Source: Kitasatospora sp. Root107 (lineage in GTDB: Bacteria; Actinomycetota; Actinomycetes; Streptomycetales; Streptomycetaceae). Taken from it: DNA of 64,000 bases. The position numbers and the translations under genes are program-made. Of this stretch, positions 50,794 to 59,941 are shown piece by piece. The stretch lies in assembly GCF_001424875.1 (NCBI RefSeq), contig NZ_LMCT01000002.1, positions 118,064 to 182,063 on the forward strand, given 5' to 3'. The notes beneath the pieces were generated by a model, which was not told the origin of the DNA, searched no databases, and saw only the letters and a program-made list of their open reading frames with translations. The stretch's first letter is position 1, and each line of letters starts with the position of its first letter.

Positions 50794-52145
50794 ACCGCTG
50801 CACCTGCCGGCACGATCTCGCTGGCCCGGTCCTCCAGGGAGGCGTAGCAGCGTCCGTCGGCCAGGACGTTCCAGCTGCGTGCGATCCCGTTGGTGCGTTC
50901 CCAGAGCAGGCTGGGCTCGGTGTAGGCGGCGATCCGCATCGGTCGTCCTTCCCAACTGCCGTGGTAGACCGGTGCGCCCCAGGGCAGGCGGCTCGCCAGT
51001 TCGAAGCCGTGCTGCTCGGCGAACCGGGTGACGACGGACAGCGAGACCTGGCGCTCCCGGCTCCAGACGTTGGCGGCGCGGTCGAAGTAGAGCGACTCGG
51101 TGCTGGTGGAGACGTAGAGCTCTTTGAAGCAGACTTCCTCGACGCCGAGAGTCGCGGCCCACGCAAGGTAGTCGCCGACGCCGGTCGCGTCGGCCACGCC
51201 GCCGTGCTGGAGCACGCAGATCAGTCTCATCCGCAGCCCCGGCCAGCGGTCACGTTCCACGCGCCAGGTGTCGACCACCGAGCCCACCGGCGTACGCAGC
51301 ATCATCAGCCGCTCACTGACGGCCTCGTCCTGATGGTGCCGGGAGACCGCCAGCACGCTCAGGCCCGCGGCGCTCAGGGCTGCCAGTCGGTCGGCCCGGT
51401 CGGCGTGCTGACCCTTCGCCAGGGTGTGCGCGTTGGTGATCAGGACGACCTTCGGGAAGGCCGCCGAGCAGGCGGAGACCAGCCGCAGCTGCTGGTCGAA
51501 CGGTATGAGCGTGGGCTCCCCGCCGCCGGTGATCACTGCCCGCTCGGCACCCGCCGCACGGGCCCGCTCCAGCCAGTGGGCGACCGCGTCCCACGGGACC
51601 CGGGCCGGCGCCTGGTCGCTGGAGATCGAAGCCGCGGAGAAGCAGAACGAACACCGGGCCTGGCAGGCGGAGGCGACCGGCAGAACCGAGACCGTACGCG
51701 GTCGCAGGTCGGCGTAGCGACGCTGCGCCGATCCCTGCAGGTGCAGGGAGGCCGCCATCGCATCCTCGACGGTGGTCGGGCGCAGCGTGAACTCGTCGCC
51801 CACCTGGTCGAGTTCGTGCACGGCTGACAACCGGATCCGAGCCTCGTGCAGTTCCGTGCCGAGGCCGGTCGACACGTTGGGCTCCAACGTGTCGGGGTCC
51901 ACCGTGGTTTCCAGCACCAGCAGTCGGTCGCCCGGAACGGCCAACCGGTCCAGCAGACGTCGCGCCTTACCGATACCGATACCCAACTCCGCACGGGTCA
52001 GCAGGTGGAACCGGTCGGGAAAGGTACTCTCCGGAATCCCCGCCTTGCCGTAGGCGAACGCGTACTTGTCGAAGCCCCTCGCGAAGTTCGACAGCACGAT
52101 GACGTGGAAGCGCTGGTCCCTACGATTCATCCCGTCATCATGCAT
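50790..52145 (-). CDS. Radical SAM enzyme of unknown product
   Basis: A 451-residue radical SAM protein. The [4Fe-4S] motif is ACQARCSFCF (C161, C165, C168), followed by GGGEPTLIPFDQQL as the SAM-binding GGE motif and VVLITNAH strand. A 150-residue N-terminal domain of unknown type (RRDQRFHVIVLSNFARGFDKYAF) precedes the barrel; no C-terminal SPASM cluster is obvious. It is translationally coupled to a PLP enzyme, a pairing seen in several specialised-metabolite pathways. ATG 52145 or 52130 could be the start. No precursor-peptide gene was found beside it. Confidence 0.85.
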   Translation of the reverse strand: MHDDGMNRRDQRFHVIVLSNFARGFDKYAFAYGKAGIPESTFPDRFHLLTRAELGIGIGKARRLLDRLAVPGDRLLVLETTVDPDTLEPNVSTGLGTELHEARIRLSAVHELDQVGDEFTLRPTTVEDAMAASLHLQGSAQRRYADLRPRTVSVLPVASACQARCSFCFSAASISSDQAPARVPWDAVAHWLERARAAGAERAVITGGGEPTLIPFDQQLRLVSACSAAFPKVVLITNAHTLAKGQHADRADRLAALSAAGLSVLAVSRHHQDEAVSERLMMLRTPVGSVVDTWRVERDRWPGLRMRLICVLQHGGVADATGVGDYLAWAATLGVEEVCFKELYVSTSTESLYFDRAANVWSRERQVSLSVVTRFAEQHGFELASRLPWGAPVYHGSWEGRPMRIAAYTEPSLLWERTNGIARSWNVLADGRCYASLEDRASEIVPAGAAV

Positions 52146-52164
52146 GACCGGTTCTCGAGGCGTT

Positions 52165-52202
52165 CAGGGCCCCGCCCGGAGGTGATCCCGGACGGGGCCC
52201 TG
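52165..52202 (-). terminator. Hairpin terminator after the helicase gene
   Basis: CAGGGCCCCG (52165-52174) pairs with CGGGGCCCTG (52193-52202), with an inner CCGG/CCGG pairing. On the minus strand it lies 19 bp after the helicase stop and only 19 bp before the radical SAM start, so a radical SAM promoter would overlap this hairpin, or that operon depends on read-through. Confidence 0.7.
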
Positions 52203-52221
52203 GCGTTGGGGAACGAGCCCG

Positions 52222-55095
52222 CTACCCGACCGAGCTGTACGCGATGATGCCGCGCCGCAGCGAGTCGACCGCCTTCCGGGCGGTGGACCGCAGCTTCGCG
52301 TCCTCGCCCGCCGCGTCCTGGATCTGCCCGAGCACGTCGATCAGCTGCTTGGTCCAGCGGACGAAGTCGCCGGCCGGGAGGTCGGCGTCGCGGAGCACCT
52401 GGTCGAGGTTGTGGCCGAGCGCCCAGCGGTAGGCGACCCAGGCGAAGCCGAGGTCGGGTTCGCGTTGGCCGACGCCCTCGGCCGTGTTGATCTTGTGCTG
52501 CTCCTCCAGGGCGTCCAGGTGGCCCCAGATCCGGATCATCCGGCCGAGCGCCTCCTTGCTCCCGCCCTCCGGCACCCGGGGTGCGGCCGCGTCGTCGGAC
52601 TGCCGCGACTCGTACACCAACGCCGAGGCGCAGGCGGCCAGTTCGGGCGGGCTGAGCTCGGCCCAGACGCCCTCGCGGATGCACTCGGAGGCCAGCAGGT
52701 CGAGCTCGCCGTACAGCCGGCCGAGGCGCTTGCCGTCCTCGGTGACGGTGTCCCCGCTGAGGTAGCCGAGGTCGGTGAGCAGGCCGCAGACCCGGTCGAA
52801 GGTGCGGGAGATGGTGTGGGTGCGGGAGCGCATCCGGCGCTCCAGCAGGTCGGTGTCGCGGTGCAGGCGGTGGTAGCGCTCGGACCAGCGGGCGTGGTCC
52901 TCGCGCTCGTCGCAGCCGTGGCAGGGGTGCTGCCGAAGCTCCGCGCGCAGCCGGGCGATCTCGGGGTCGTCGGCGGCGGCCGCTCGGCCCTTGCGGAACC
53001 GCTCGGGCTCCAGGTGGCCCGCCTTGGTGCGCAGGGCTGACGCCAGGTCACGCCGGGACTGCGGGCTGCGCGGGTTGAAGGACTTGGGGATCTTCACCCG
53101 GTCGACGGCGGTCACCGGATACGGGAAGTCGATCATCGCGAGCCGCTTGACCTGCCGCTCGGCGGTGAGCACCACCGGGCGCGGGCCGTCCTGGTAGTCG
53201 GGGTGACGGACCGTCCGGGGCGAGCGGCTGACCGGCGGCAGGCCGGGGTCGAGCACCAGCGCGAGCCCGGCGAACTTGCCGGTCGGCACATGGATCACGT
53301 CGCCCGGCTTGAGCGCCTCGATCGCCTCGATCGCGGCCGCTCGGCGCTGGCCCGTGCCCTCGCGGGCGAGGTCGTTCTCCCGCTCCTTGAGCGTCCGACG
53401 GAGGCTCATGTACTCCTCGAAGTCGCCGAGGTGACAGGTCATCGACTCCCGGTAGCCCGCGAGCCCGTCCTCGTTCTTCTGCACCTGGCGGGCGATGCCG
53501 ACCACCGCGCGGTCGGCCTGGAACTGGGCGAACGAGGTCTCAAGGAGCTCGCGCGAGCGGTGCCGCCCGAACTGGCCGACCAGATTGACCGCCATGTTGT
53601 ACGAAGGGCGGAACGAGGAGCGCAGCGGGTACGTCCGGGTGCCGGCCAGACCGGCCAGAGCCTCCGGGTCGATGCCACGCTGCCAGAGCACCACGGCGTG
53701 ACCCTCGATGTCGATGCCCCGTCGCCCGGCCCGGCCGGTGAGCTGAGTGTACTCACCGGGGGTGATGTCGGCGTGGGTCTCGCCGTTCCACTTGACCAGC
53801 TTCTCCATCACCACCGAGCGGGCGGGCATGTTGATGCCCAGCGCCAGCGTCTCGGTCGCGAAGACGGCCTTGACCAGCCCCTTCACGAAGAGCTCCTCGA
53901 CCACCTCCTTGAACCGGGGCAGCATCCCGGCGTGGTGGGCGGCGATGCCGCGCTCGAGCCCGTCCAGCCACTCGAAGTAGCCGAGGACGTGCAGGTCCTC
54001 GTCGGGGATGTCGGCGCAGCGCTCCTCGACGATCGCGCGGACCGTCGCCCGGTCGGAGTCGCGGTTCAGCCGCAGGCCCGAGGTGAGGCACTGCTGGACG
54101 GCGGCCTCGCAGCCGGCCCGGCTGAAGATGAAGGTGATCGCGGGCAGCAGGCCCTCGGCGTCGAGGCGCTCGATCACGTCGACCCGGCCGGGCGTCCAGA
54201 CCCGGTTCGGGCGGCCGGTGGGCATCGAGCGGCCCCGGCCGCGGCCGAACCGGTCGTCCCGCGAGCCGCGGTCTCCCTCGGAGCGGGCCAGCCGGACCAG
54301 TTCGGGGTTGACCGCCTTGGCCGGGTTGCGCGGGGCGTTCTTGGGACGGCCGTCCACGTCCGGGTTGGCGAACAGGTCGTACATCCGGTTGCCCGCCATC
54401 ACGTGCTGCCAGAGCGGCACGGGGCGGTGCTCGGAGACGATCACCTTGGTGCCGCCGCGCACGGTGTCCAGCCAGTCGCCGAACTCCTCGGCGTTGGAGA
54501 CGGTGGCCGACAGCGAGGCCAGCACCACCGACTCGGGCAGGTGGATGATCACCTCTTCCCAGACCGCGCCGCGGAACCGGTCGGCCAGGTAGTGCACCTC
54601 GTCCATCACCACGTAGCCGAGGCCGTTCAGCGCGGAGGAGCCCGCGTAGAGCATGTTGCGCAGCACCTCGGTGGTCATCACGACCACCGGGGCGTCGCCG
54701 TTGACGCTGTTGTCACCGGTCAGCAGGCCGACCTTGTCGGCGCCGTAGCGCTTGACCAGGTCGCCGAACTTCTGGTTCGACAGCGCCTTGATCGGCGTGG
54801 TGTAGAAGCACTTCCGGCCGGACTGCAGGGCCAGGTGGACGGCGAACTCGCCGACGATGGTCTTGCCGGAGCCGGTCGGGGCGGCGACCAGCACACCCTC
54901 GCCGGCCTCCAGTGCGCGGCAGGCCTCCAGCTGGAACTCGTCCAGCTCGAAGTCGTAGAGCTGCTGGAAGCCGTAGAGGATGGTGGCCTGCTCCTTGGCC
55001 CGGCGGCGGAAGGCCGCGTAGGCCTCGGCCGGGCCGAGCTCCTCGGTGCCGGAGGTGCCGGAGGTCTCCGGGTGTTCGGGCATGGCGCTGTTCAT
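52222..55095 (-). CDS. helY: HelY/Ski2-Mtr4-like DEAD/DEAH RNA helicase
   Basis: About 957 residues. A superfamily 2 helicase core has motif I APTGSGKT (72-79), Ia TTPIKALSNQK, motif II DEVH in VVMDEVHYL, SAT in LASLSATVSN, and motif VI QLTGRAGRRGID. A DSHCT-type C-terminal helical domain and the Ski2/Mtr4 arch-like insertion follow. Actinobacterial HelY proteins are RNA helicases of uncertain detail; the E. coli-type exosome equivalents suggest RNA processing or decay. ATG 55095 is preferred (AAGAGG about 8 bp upstream); a GTG 9 bp upstream and an ATG 12 bp downstream are alternatives. The usual tatA/tatC neighbours are absent here. Confidence 0.93.
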   Translation of the reverse strand: MNSAMPEHPETSGTSGTEELGPAEAYAAFRRRAKEQATILYGFQQLYDFELDEFQLEACRALEAGEGVLVAAPTGSGKTIVGEFAVHLALQSGRKCFYTTPIKALSNQKFGDLVKRYGADKVGLLTGDNSVNGDAPVVVMTTEVLRNMLYAGSSALNGLGYVVMDEVHYLADRFRGAVWEEVIIHLPESVVLASLSATVSNAEEFGDWLDTVRGGTKVIVSEHRPVPLWQHVMAGNRMYDLFANPDVDGRPKNAPRNPAKAVNPELVRLARSEGDRGSRDDRFGRGRGRSMPTGRPNRVWTPGRVDVIERLDAEGLLPAITFIFSRAGCEAAVQQCLTSGLRLNRDSDRATVRAIVEERCADIPDEDLHVLGYFEWLDGLERGIAAHHAGMLPRFKEVVEELFVKGLVKAVFATETLALGINMPARSVVMEKLVKWNGETHADITPGEYTQLTGRAGRRGIDIEGHAVVLWQRGIDPEALAGLAGTRTYPLRSSFRPSYNMAVNLVGQFGRHRSRELLETSFAQFQADRAVVGIARQVQKNEDGLAGYRESMTCHLGDFEEYMSLRRTLKERENDLAREGTGQRRAAAIEAIEALKPGDVIHVPTGKFAGLALVLDPGLPPVSRSPRTVRHPDYQDGPRPVVLTAERQVKRLAMIDFPYPVTAVDRVKIPKSFNPRSPQSRRDLASALRTKAGHLEPERFRKGRAAAADDPEIARLRAELRQHPCHGCDEREDHARWSERYHRLHRDTDLLERRMRSRTHTISRTFDRVCGLLTDLGYLSGDTVTEDGKRLGRLYGELDLLASECIREGVWAELSPPELAACASALVYESRQSDDAAAPRVPEGGSKEALGRMIRIWGHLDALEEQHKINTAEGVGQREPDLGFAWVAYRWALGHNLDQVLRDADLPAGDFVRWTKQLIDVLGQIQDAAGEDAKLRSTARKAVDSLRRGIIAYSSVG

Positions 55096-55605
55096 CGGCG
55101 TCACCTCTTCTTCCCGTGGGACTGCTGGCTGCCGTGCCGGAGACCGGCCGGGCGGGACGGGGGCGCAGACGGCGACGCCTGCGGCTGCGGGGCCCGGACG
55201 GCGGTGGCCGACCCGGGGGCGCAGCGGCTGTGGTTGGTGTGGTGATCGAGCATCTCAGCCAGACATTACCCGCCTGGACCGACATCAACAGCACCGTTTT
55301 CGACCCGGTTGCGGAGCCGGGCGGATCGCCGGATGTCGACCTGTCGTCATACCGCGTTGCCGACCGGGATTTCGACACCGCGAAGGCGGCCTGCCGCGTC
55401 CGCTCCCGTGCGGGGGAGTGACCGGCGGTCAGCGTTTTGGGTCAGATTCTCAGTTGCAGAAGTCTTCATATCGCTGACGGACGATCACTTCCCGCTCTGC
55501 TTCGATCAACTCCGGGCAGATCGCCTGCGGACACCGTCGCGCTTCCTACAGTCATCTCCACCGAGCCCGCCCTCCGATGCGGGCCTCGCCGACTGGAGGA
55601 TCCCG
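55096..55605. other. 510-bp intergenic region, no convincing gene
   Basis: The stretch between the helicase and the roadblock-like gene is moderately less GC-rich on its right side (about 55430-55560). Short frames exist on both strands, the best a 60-residue plus-strand frame near 55230-55421, but none has a ribosome site or recognisable family. It likely holds the promoters of the two divergent genes. I see no repeats or strong hairpins. Confidence 0.4.
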
Positions 55606-55980
55606 ATGGCCAATCTGGAGAGCGCACTCAAGGAAGCCATGACCATCGACGGCGCGATCGGCGTCGCCCTGGTCGACTACGACAGCGGGATGGCGCTCGG
55701 CACCCTCGGCGACAGCGCCGAACTCGACCTCAACGTGGCGGCGGCGGGCAACACCGACCTGGTGCGGGCCAAGATGCGCACCATGCAGATGCTCAACCTG
55801 CACGACAACGAGATCGAGGACATGCTGATCACCCTCACCACCCAGTACCACCTGATCCGGCCGCTCACCATGCCGAACGGGCGCGGGCTGTTCCTCTACC
55901 TCGCGCTCAACCGGGCCCGGGCCAACATGGCGATGGCCCGGCACCAGCTCCGCCGGCTGGAGACCACCCTTGAGCTCTGA
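55606..55980 (+). CDS. Roadblock/LC7-like domain protein
   Basis: A 124-residue protein with the roadblock/LC7 pattern: ALKEAMTIDGAIGVALVDYDSGMALG, a helix (NTDLVRAKMRTMQML) and a final sheet strand RGLFLYLALNRARANMAMARHQL. In streptomycetes such proteins (for example CvnB of conservons) partner with small GTPases; none adjoins here. ATG 55606 has GGAGGA 5 bp upstream. It precedes an ArsR regulator by 56 bp on the same strand. Confidence 0.78.
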   Translation: MANLESALKEAMTIDGAIGVALVDYDSGMALGTLGDSAELDLNVAAAGNTDLVRAKMRTMQMLNLHDNEIEDMLITLTTQYHLIRPLTMPNGRGLFLYLALNRARANMAMARHQLRRLETTLEL

Positions 55981-56036
55981 CCGGCGGGCGTCCGCCGACG
56001 GAGGATCACGGGCATCCGGAAGAGGGGAGGGCTGCG

Positions 56037-56363
56037 GTGCCCCAGCTGTACCAGGCCAAGGCGGAGCTGTTCCGGATGCTCGGGCACCCGGTGCGGATCC
56101 GGGTGCTGGAGCTGCTCCAGGCCGGGCCCACACCGGTCCGTGAGCTGGTGGTCGCGCTGGACATCGAGCCGTCCAGCCTGTCCCAGCAGCTCGCCCAGCT
56201 CCGCCGGGCCGGTCTGGTCACCGCCTCCCGCGAGGGCTCGACCGTGGTCTACGCGCTGGCCGGCGGCGACGTCGCCGACCTGATGCGGGCCGCCCGGCGG
56301 ATCCTCACCGAGCTGATCGCCGACCGGGGCGAGCTGCTCGCCGAGCTCCGCGCAGCCGACTGA
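56037..56363 (+). CDS. ArsR-family transcriptional regulator
   Basis: A 108-residue winged-helix regulator starting at GTG 56037 with AGGGGAGG upstream. The core is AELFRMLGHPVRIRVLELLQAG, PVRELVVALDIEPSSLSQQLAQLRRAGLVTASREGSTVVYAL. The metal-binding ELCVCD motif of ArsR/SmtB is replaced by VRELVVAL, so it is not a classic metal sensor. Targets unknown; the GTGTGA-N4-TCACAC palindrome at 57607 is one possibility. Convergent with the class V aminotransferase. Confidence 0.88.
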   Translation: MPQLYQAKAELFRMLGHPVRIRVLELLQAGPTPVRELVVALDIEPSSLSQQLAQLRRAGLVTASREGSTVVYALAGGDVADLMRAARRILTELIADRGELLAELRAAD

Positions 56364-56403
56364 CGGCCACTCACCTGACGGCCGGCCACGGGGCGGCCAT
56401 CCG

Positions 56404-57573
56404 TCAGCGCCCGTCCAGCAGCTCCCCGATCCCGGCCGCCAGCGCGCGGTACTCCTCCGGCCGGTTGTAGATCTGCGCGCTGATCCGCAGCACCCCGCCG
56501 CCGGACCACGGCCGGATCGCCACCCGGGTGGCCAGCCGCCGCCGGATGCCCACCATCAGCGCCTTCGCGGTGTGCTCGCTCTCCGCGCACCCCGGCGGCA
56601 GCCGGACCGCCCGCATCGCCAGCCCCGGCATCGCGGGCAGTGCCCGCAGCCCGGCCCGCTCCACCAACTGCTCCTGCCCGTACGTCGCCAGGGCCTCGTT
56701 GTGCGCCCTGACCCGCTCGGCCCCGAGCTGGTCCAGCAGTCCGAAGCCGGCCGGGGCGGCCAGCCAGGGCGTGTAGTCGCAGGTGCCGCGCCACTCGACC
56801 CGGCCGGGGAAGCCCCGGTCGTGCTCCCAGGAGAACATCAGCGGCCGGATCCGGGAACGCCAGGCGCTGTGCACCGCGAGCACCGCCGAAGCCCTCGGCG
56901 CGAAGGCCCACTTGTGCAGGTTGCCGATCCAGAAGTCGGCGCCGCCGGCCTGGTCGCCCAGGTCCACGGGCAGCATGCCGGGGGCGTGCGCGGCGTCCAC
57001 CACCGTGGTCACGCCGCGCTCGGCCAGCGCGGCCAGCAGCACCGGGTCGGCGATCTGCCGGGCGGTCGGCGAGCTGACCAGGTCGAGCACGGCGACCTTG
57101 GTCCGCTCGTCCACCGCCGCCAGGATCCGCTCCCGGACCGCCTCCTGGTCGGGGGTGTGCACCGAGAGCCGGACGGTCCGCACCCGGGCGCCGCTCTCCG
57201 CCGCCCGTCGCTCGGCCGCCCTGGTCACCACGCCGTAGCCGTGGTCGGTAACCAGGATCTCCTCGCCCGCCTCCAGCGGCAGCGAGTCCAGCACCACCGC
57301 GATCCCCTCGGTGACGTTGGTGACCAGGGCGATCCGGTCGGGGCGGGCGCCGAGCGCGGTGGCGACCCGGGCCCTGGCCCGGGCGATCCGGTCCGGCAGC
57401 TCCAGGAAGAAACCGTCCGGGTCCTGCTCCTGCTCGGCCCGCAGCCGGGCCTGGACCCGCTGGACCGGCAGCGGCACCGCGCCGTAACTGCCGTGATTGA
57501 GGTGGGTCACGGCCGGATCCAGCGTGAACAGGGCGCCTGCACCCGGTAGTTGGCGTGGTGGTTCGATGCTCAT
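56404..57573 (-). CDS. Class V aminotransferase (isopenicillin-N epimerase-like)
   Basis: A 389-residue fold type I PLP enzyme. It opens THLNHGSYGAVPLPVQ, the typical start of isopenicillin-N-epimerase-like proteins, and has the motif VVDAAHAPGM for the cofactor aspartate and the lysine in WIGNLHKWAFAPRASA. Members include isopenicillin N epimerases, ergothioneine EgtE and hercynylcysteine lyases; no beta-lactam or ergothioneine genes are nearby, so the substrate is open. ATG 57573 with GGGAG upstream. Divergent from an S9 peptidase across a palindrome. Confidence 0.87.
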   Translation of the reverse strand: MSIEPPRQLPGAGALFTLDPAVTHLNHGSYGAVPLPVQRVQARLRAEQEQDPDGFFLELPDRIARARARVATALGARPDRIALVTNVTEGIAVVLDSLPLEAGEEILVTDHGYGVVTRAAERRAAESGARVRTVRLSVHTPDQEAVRERILAAVDERTKVAVLDLVSSPTARQIADPVLLAALAERGVTTVVDAAHAPGMLPVDLGDQAGGADFWIGNLHKWAFAPRASAVLAVHSAWRSRIRPLMFSWEHDRGFPGRVEWRGTCDYTPWLAAPAGFGLLDQLGAERVRAHNEALATYGQEQLVERAGLRALPAMPGLAMRAVRLPPGCAESEHTAKALMVGIRRRLATRVAIRPWSGGGVLRISAQIYNRPEEYRALAAGIGELLDGR

Positions 57574-57606
57574 GCTGATCTCCCGCTCCCCGAAACACAT
57601 AATGGT

Positions 57607-57622
57607 GTGTGACATTTCACAC
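57607..57622. promoter_or_regulatory. Palindrome between class V aminotransferase and S9 peptidase genes
   Basis: GTGTGA-CATT-TCACAC is a 6+4+6 inverted repeat in a locally AT-rich segment (about 57596-57634) between the two divergent starts. It has the look of a regulator site close to the Crp/GntR half-site TGTGA but with a shorter spacer. A related sequence (ACATGTGAAAT) precedes the M6 protease at about 59885-59895. Confidence 0.45.
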
Positions 57623-57668
57623 TGCATACTTCTAGCCGAGATCCCCTGCTCACGGCAACCATCGGGCC

Positions 57669-59741
57669 GTGACCCACACCGACCCCTTCCTCGCCCTGAG
57701 CTCCCGGACCGGCCGCTTCAGCTACGGCGCACCGCGCGCCGTGACGCTCGCCGCCGACGGTTCCCGGCTGCTCTTCCTGCGTTCCACCGGCTCCGAGGAC
57801 CCGGTCGAGCGGCTCTGGCTGCTCGACCTGGTCACCCGGCAGGAGCACCTGGTCGCCGACCCGGCCGTACTCGCCCCGCACCGCACCGGCGACCCCGCCG
57901 ACCTGCCCGCCCTGGAGCGCCGCCTGCGCGAGCGGCTCCGGCTCTGGGCCCCCGGCATCGGCTCCTTCGCCGCCACCGCCGACCTCGCGGTCGCCGTCTT
58001 CGCGCTGGACGGCCGGCTGTTCCGGGCCACCGTGGCCACCGGATCCAGCACCGAACTCCCGGTCGCCGGACCGGCCTTCGACCCACGGCCGAACACCGAC
58101 GGCAGCCTGGTCGCGTACGTCACCGGCGGCGCGCTGCACCTGACCGACCGGGCCGGGCCGCTCAGCCCGGCCGACGGTGCGGTCTGGGGTGTCGCCGAGT
58201 TCGCCGCCGCCGAGGAGCTCGGCCGCACCCGGGGCCACTGGTGGTCCCCGGACGGCCGCGCGCTGCTGGCCGCCCGGATCGACGAATCCGCCCTGCCGCT
58301 GCGCTGGTTCGCCGACCCGGCCCGCCCCGAGCTGGCCGCCGAGAGCTTCGCCTATCCGCAGGCGGGTGGCCCCAACGTGGACCTCCAGCTCTGGGTGCTC
58401 GGCCTCGACGGCGGCCGGGTCAGGCTGGACTGGGACGCCGCCGCGTACCCGTACGTCTGCGCGGCCGGCTGGGAGGGCGACGGAGAGCTGCTGCTCACCG
58501 TCGCCGACCGGCTCCAGCAGACCGTGCTGCTGCTCAGCGCCGATTCGGCCACCGGCCGGACCCGCGAACTCTCCCGCACCGTGGACGAGTTCTGGGTGGA
58601 CGACCTGCCCGGCACCCCGGCCAGGCTGGACGACGGCCGGCTGCTCACCGCCGCCGACACGACCGGCGGCGACGCCCGGGGCGTCGCCCTGGACGGGAAG
58701 ATCCTCACCGACGAGCGGACCCAGGTCCGCCGGGTGGTCGGCCGGCTGCGCGGACAGCTGCTGATCGAGGCGGGCCAGGACGACCCGGCCGACCAGCACG
58801 TCTTCCTGCTCGACCCGGACAGCGGCGCGCTCACCCGGCTCAGCGAGGGCACCGGCGTGCACTCCGCCGTGGCGGCCGGGGAGACCCTGCTGCTCACCTC
58901 CGCCACCCCGGCCGGCATCGAGCGGAAGCTCCACTTCCAGGACACGGCCTTCGCCCTGCCGGACCTGGCCGCTCCGCTCCCCCACCAGGTCACCCCACAG
59001 CTCGCCCGGGTCACCGAACTGGGCCTGCCCACCGCCGTGGTCTACCCGCGCGGCCACGTCACGGGCCGTCAACTGCCGGTGCTGCTCGACGTGTACGGCG
59101 GCCCCGGCTACCAGGCCGTGGCCAACGAGCCGCGCCGCTGGCAGGCCCGCCAGTGGTGGGCCGACCAGGGCTTCGCCGTGGTCACCACCGACAACCGGGG
59201 CACCCCGTTCGTCTCGCCGTCCTTCAGTCGGGCGATCTTCCGCCGGTTCTCCGCCGTCGCCCTGGACGACCAGATCGCCGCCCTGCAGGCGCTGGCCGGC
59301 ACCCACCCCGATCTCGACCTGACCCGGGTCGGCGTCCGGGGCTGGTCCTACGGCGGCTACTTCGCCGCCCTCGCGGTGCTCCGCCGCCCGGACGTCTTCC
59401 ACGCCGGCTGCGCGGGCGCCCCGCCCACCGACTTCCGGCTCTACGACACCGCCTACACCGAGCGCTACCTCGGCCTCCCGCAGGACAACCCGGAGGGCTA
59501 CGCCGCCGACTGCCTGATCCCCGACGCCCCGTCACTGACCAGGCCGCTGCTGCTCATCCACGGGCTGGCCGACGACAACGTGCATCCCTCGCACACCCTG
59601 CTGCTCTCGCAGGCCCTCACCAAGGCCCGCCGCCCGCACTCCGTGCTCCCGCTGCCCGCGGTCAGCCACATGACCCCGAACGGCGTCAACGAGCTCGTCG
59701 CCGAGGCCGAACTGGCCTTCCTGCGCAGCTCGCTGGGCTGA
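57669..59741 (+). CDS. S9-family prolyl oligopeptidase (dipeptidyl-peptidase IV-like)
   Basis: A 690-residue cytosolic serine peptidase. A beta-propeller domain (about 20-420, related to DPP IV N-terminal domain) precedes an alpha/beta-hydrolase domain. Catalytic residues are the serine in GVRGWSYGGYFAAL (near 559), the aspartate in HGLADDNVHPSHT (near 634) and the histidine in PAVSHMTPN (near 665). No signal peptide. GTG 57669. It probably trims proline-containing peptides; it is followed, after a 200-bp gap, by a secreted protease, which fits a peptide-feeding role. Confidence 0.93.
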   Translation: MTHTDPFLALSSRTGRFSYGAPRAVTLAADGSRLLFLRSTGSEDPVERLWLLDLVTRQEHLVADPAVLAPHRTGDPADLPALERRLRERLRLWAPGIGSFAATADLAVAVFALDGRLFRATVATGSSTELPVAGPAFDPRPNTDGSLVAYVTGGALHLTDRAGPLSPADGAVWGVAEFAAAEELGRTRGHWWSPDGRALLAARIDESALPLRWFADPARPELAAESFAYPQAGGPNVDLQLWVLGLDGGRVRLDWDAAAYPYVCAAGWEGDGELLLTVADRLQQTVLLLSADSATGRTRELSRTVDEFWVDDLPGTPARLDDGRLLTAADTTGGDARGVALDGKILTDERTQVRRVVGRLRGQLLIEAGQDDPADQHVFLLDPDSGALTRLSEGTGVHSAVAAGETLLLTSATPAGIERKLHFQDTAFALPDLAAPLPHQVTPQLARVTELGLPTAVVYPRGHVTGRQLPVLLDVYGGPGYQAVANEPRRWQARQWWADQGFAVVTTDNRGTPFVSPSFSRAIFRRFSAVALDDQIAALQALAGTHPDLDLTRVGVRGWSYGGYFAALAVLRRPDVFHAGCAGAPPTDFRLYDTAYTERYLGLPQDNPEGYAADCLIPDAPSLTRPLLLIHGLADDNVHPSHTLLLSQALTKARRPHSVLPLPAVSHMTPNGVNELVAEAELAFLRSSLG

Positions 59742-59941
59742 CACCCAGGGGCCGGCCCCCACCACCCCACGGCCCGATGTCCGCCCCCGACGTCGGGCCG
59801 TGGTCGTCGGCTGCCCCGAAGGGGGCGGGCGGCGGTCGGACGGATGAGATCCGCTTGTACCCAGGGCTTCCATGTGATGGATGACATGTGAAATATTACC
59901 CTCGCTCACCCGACCACCCTCGTCCGGAAAGGACCGGTCAG

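Noticed and set aside
55233..55421. Plus-strand frame of about 60 residues upstream of the roadblock-like gene
   Set aside because: No ribosome site, no recognisable family, and it lies in a probable promoter region.
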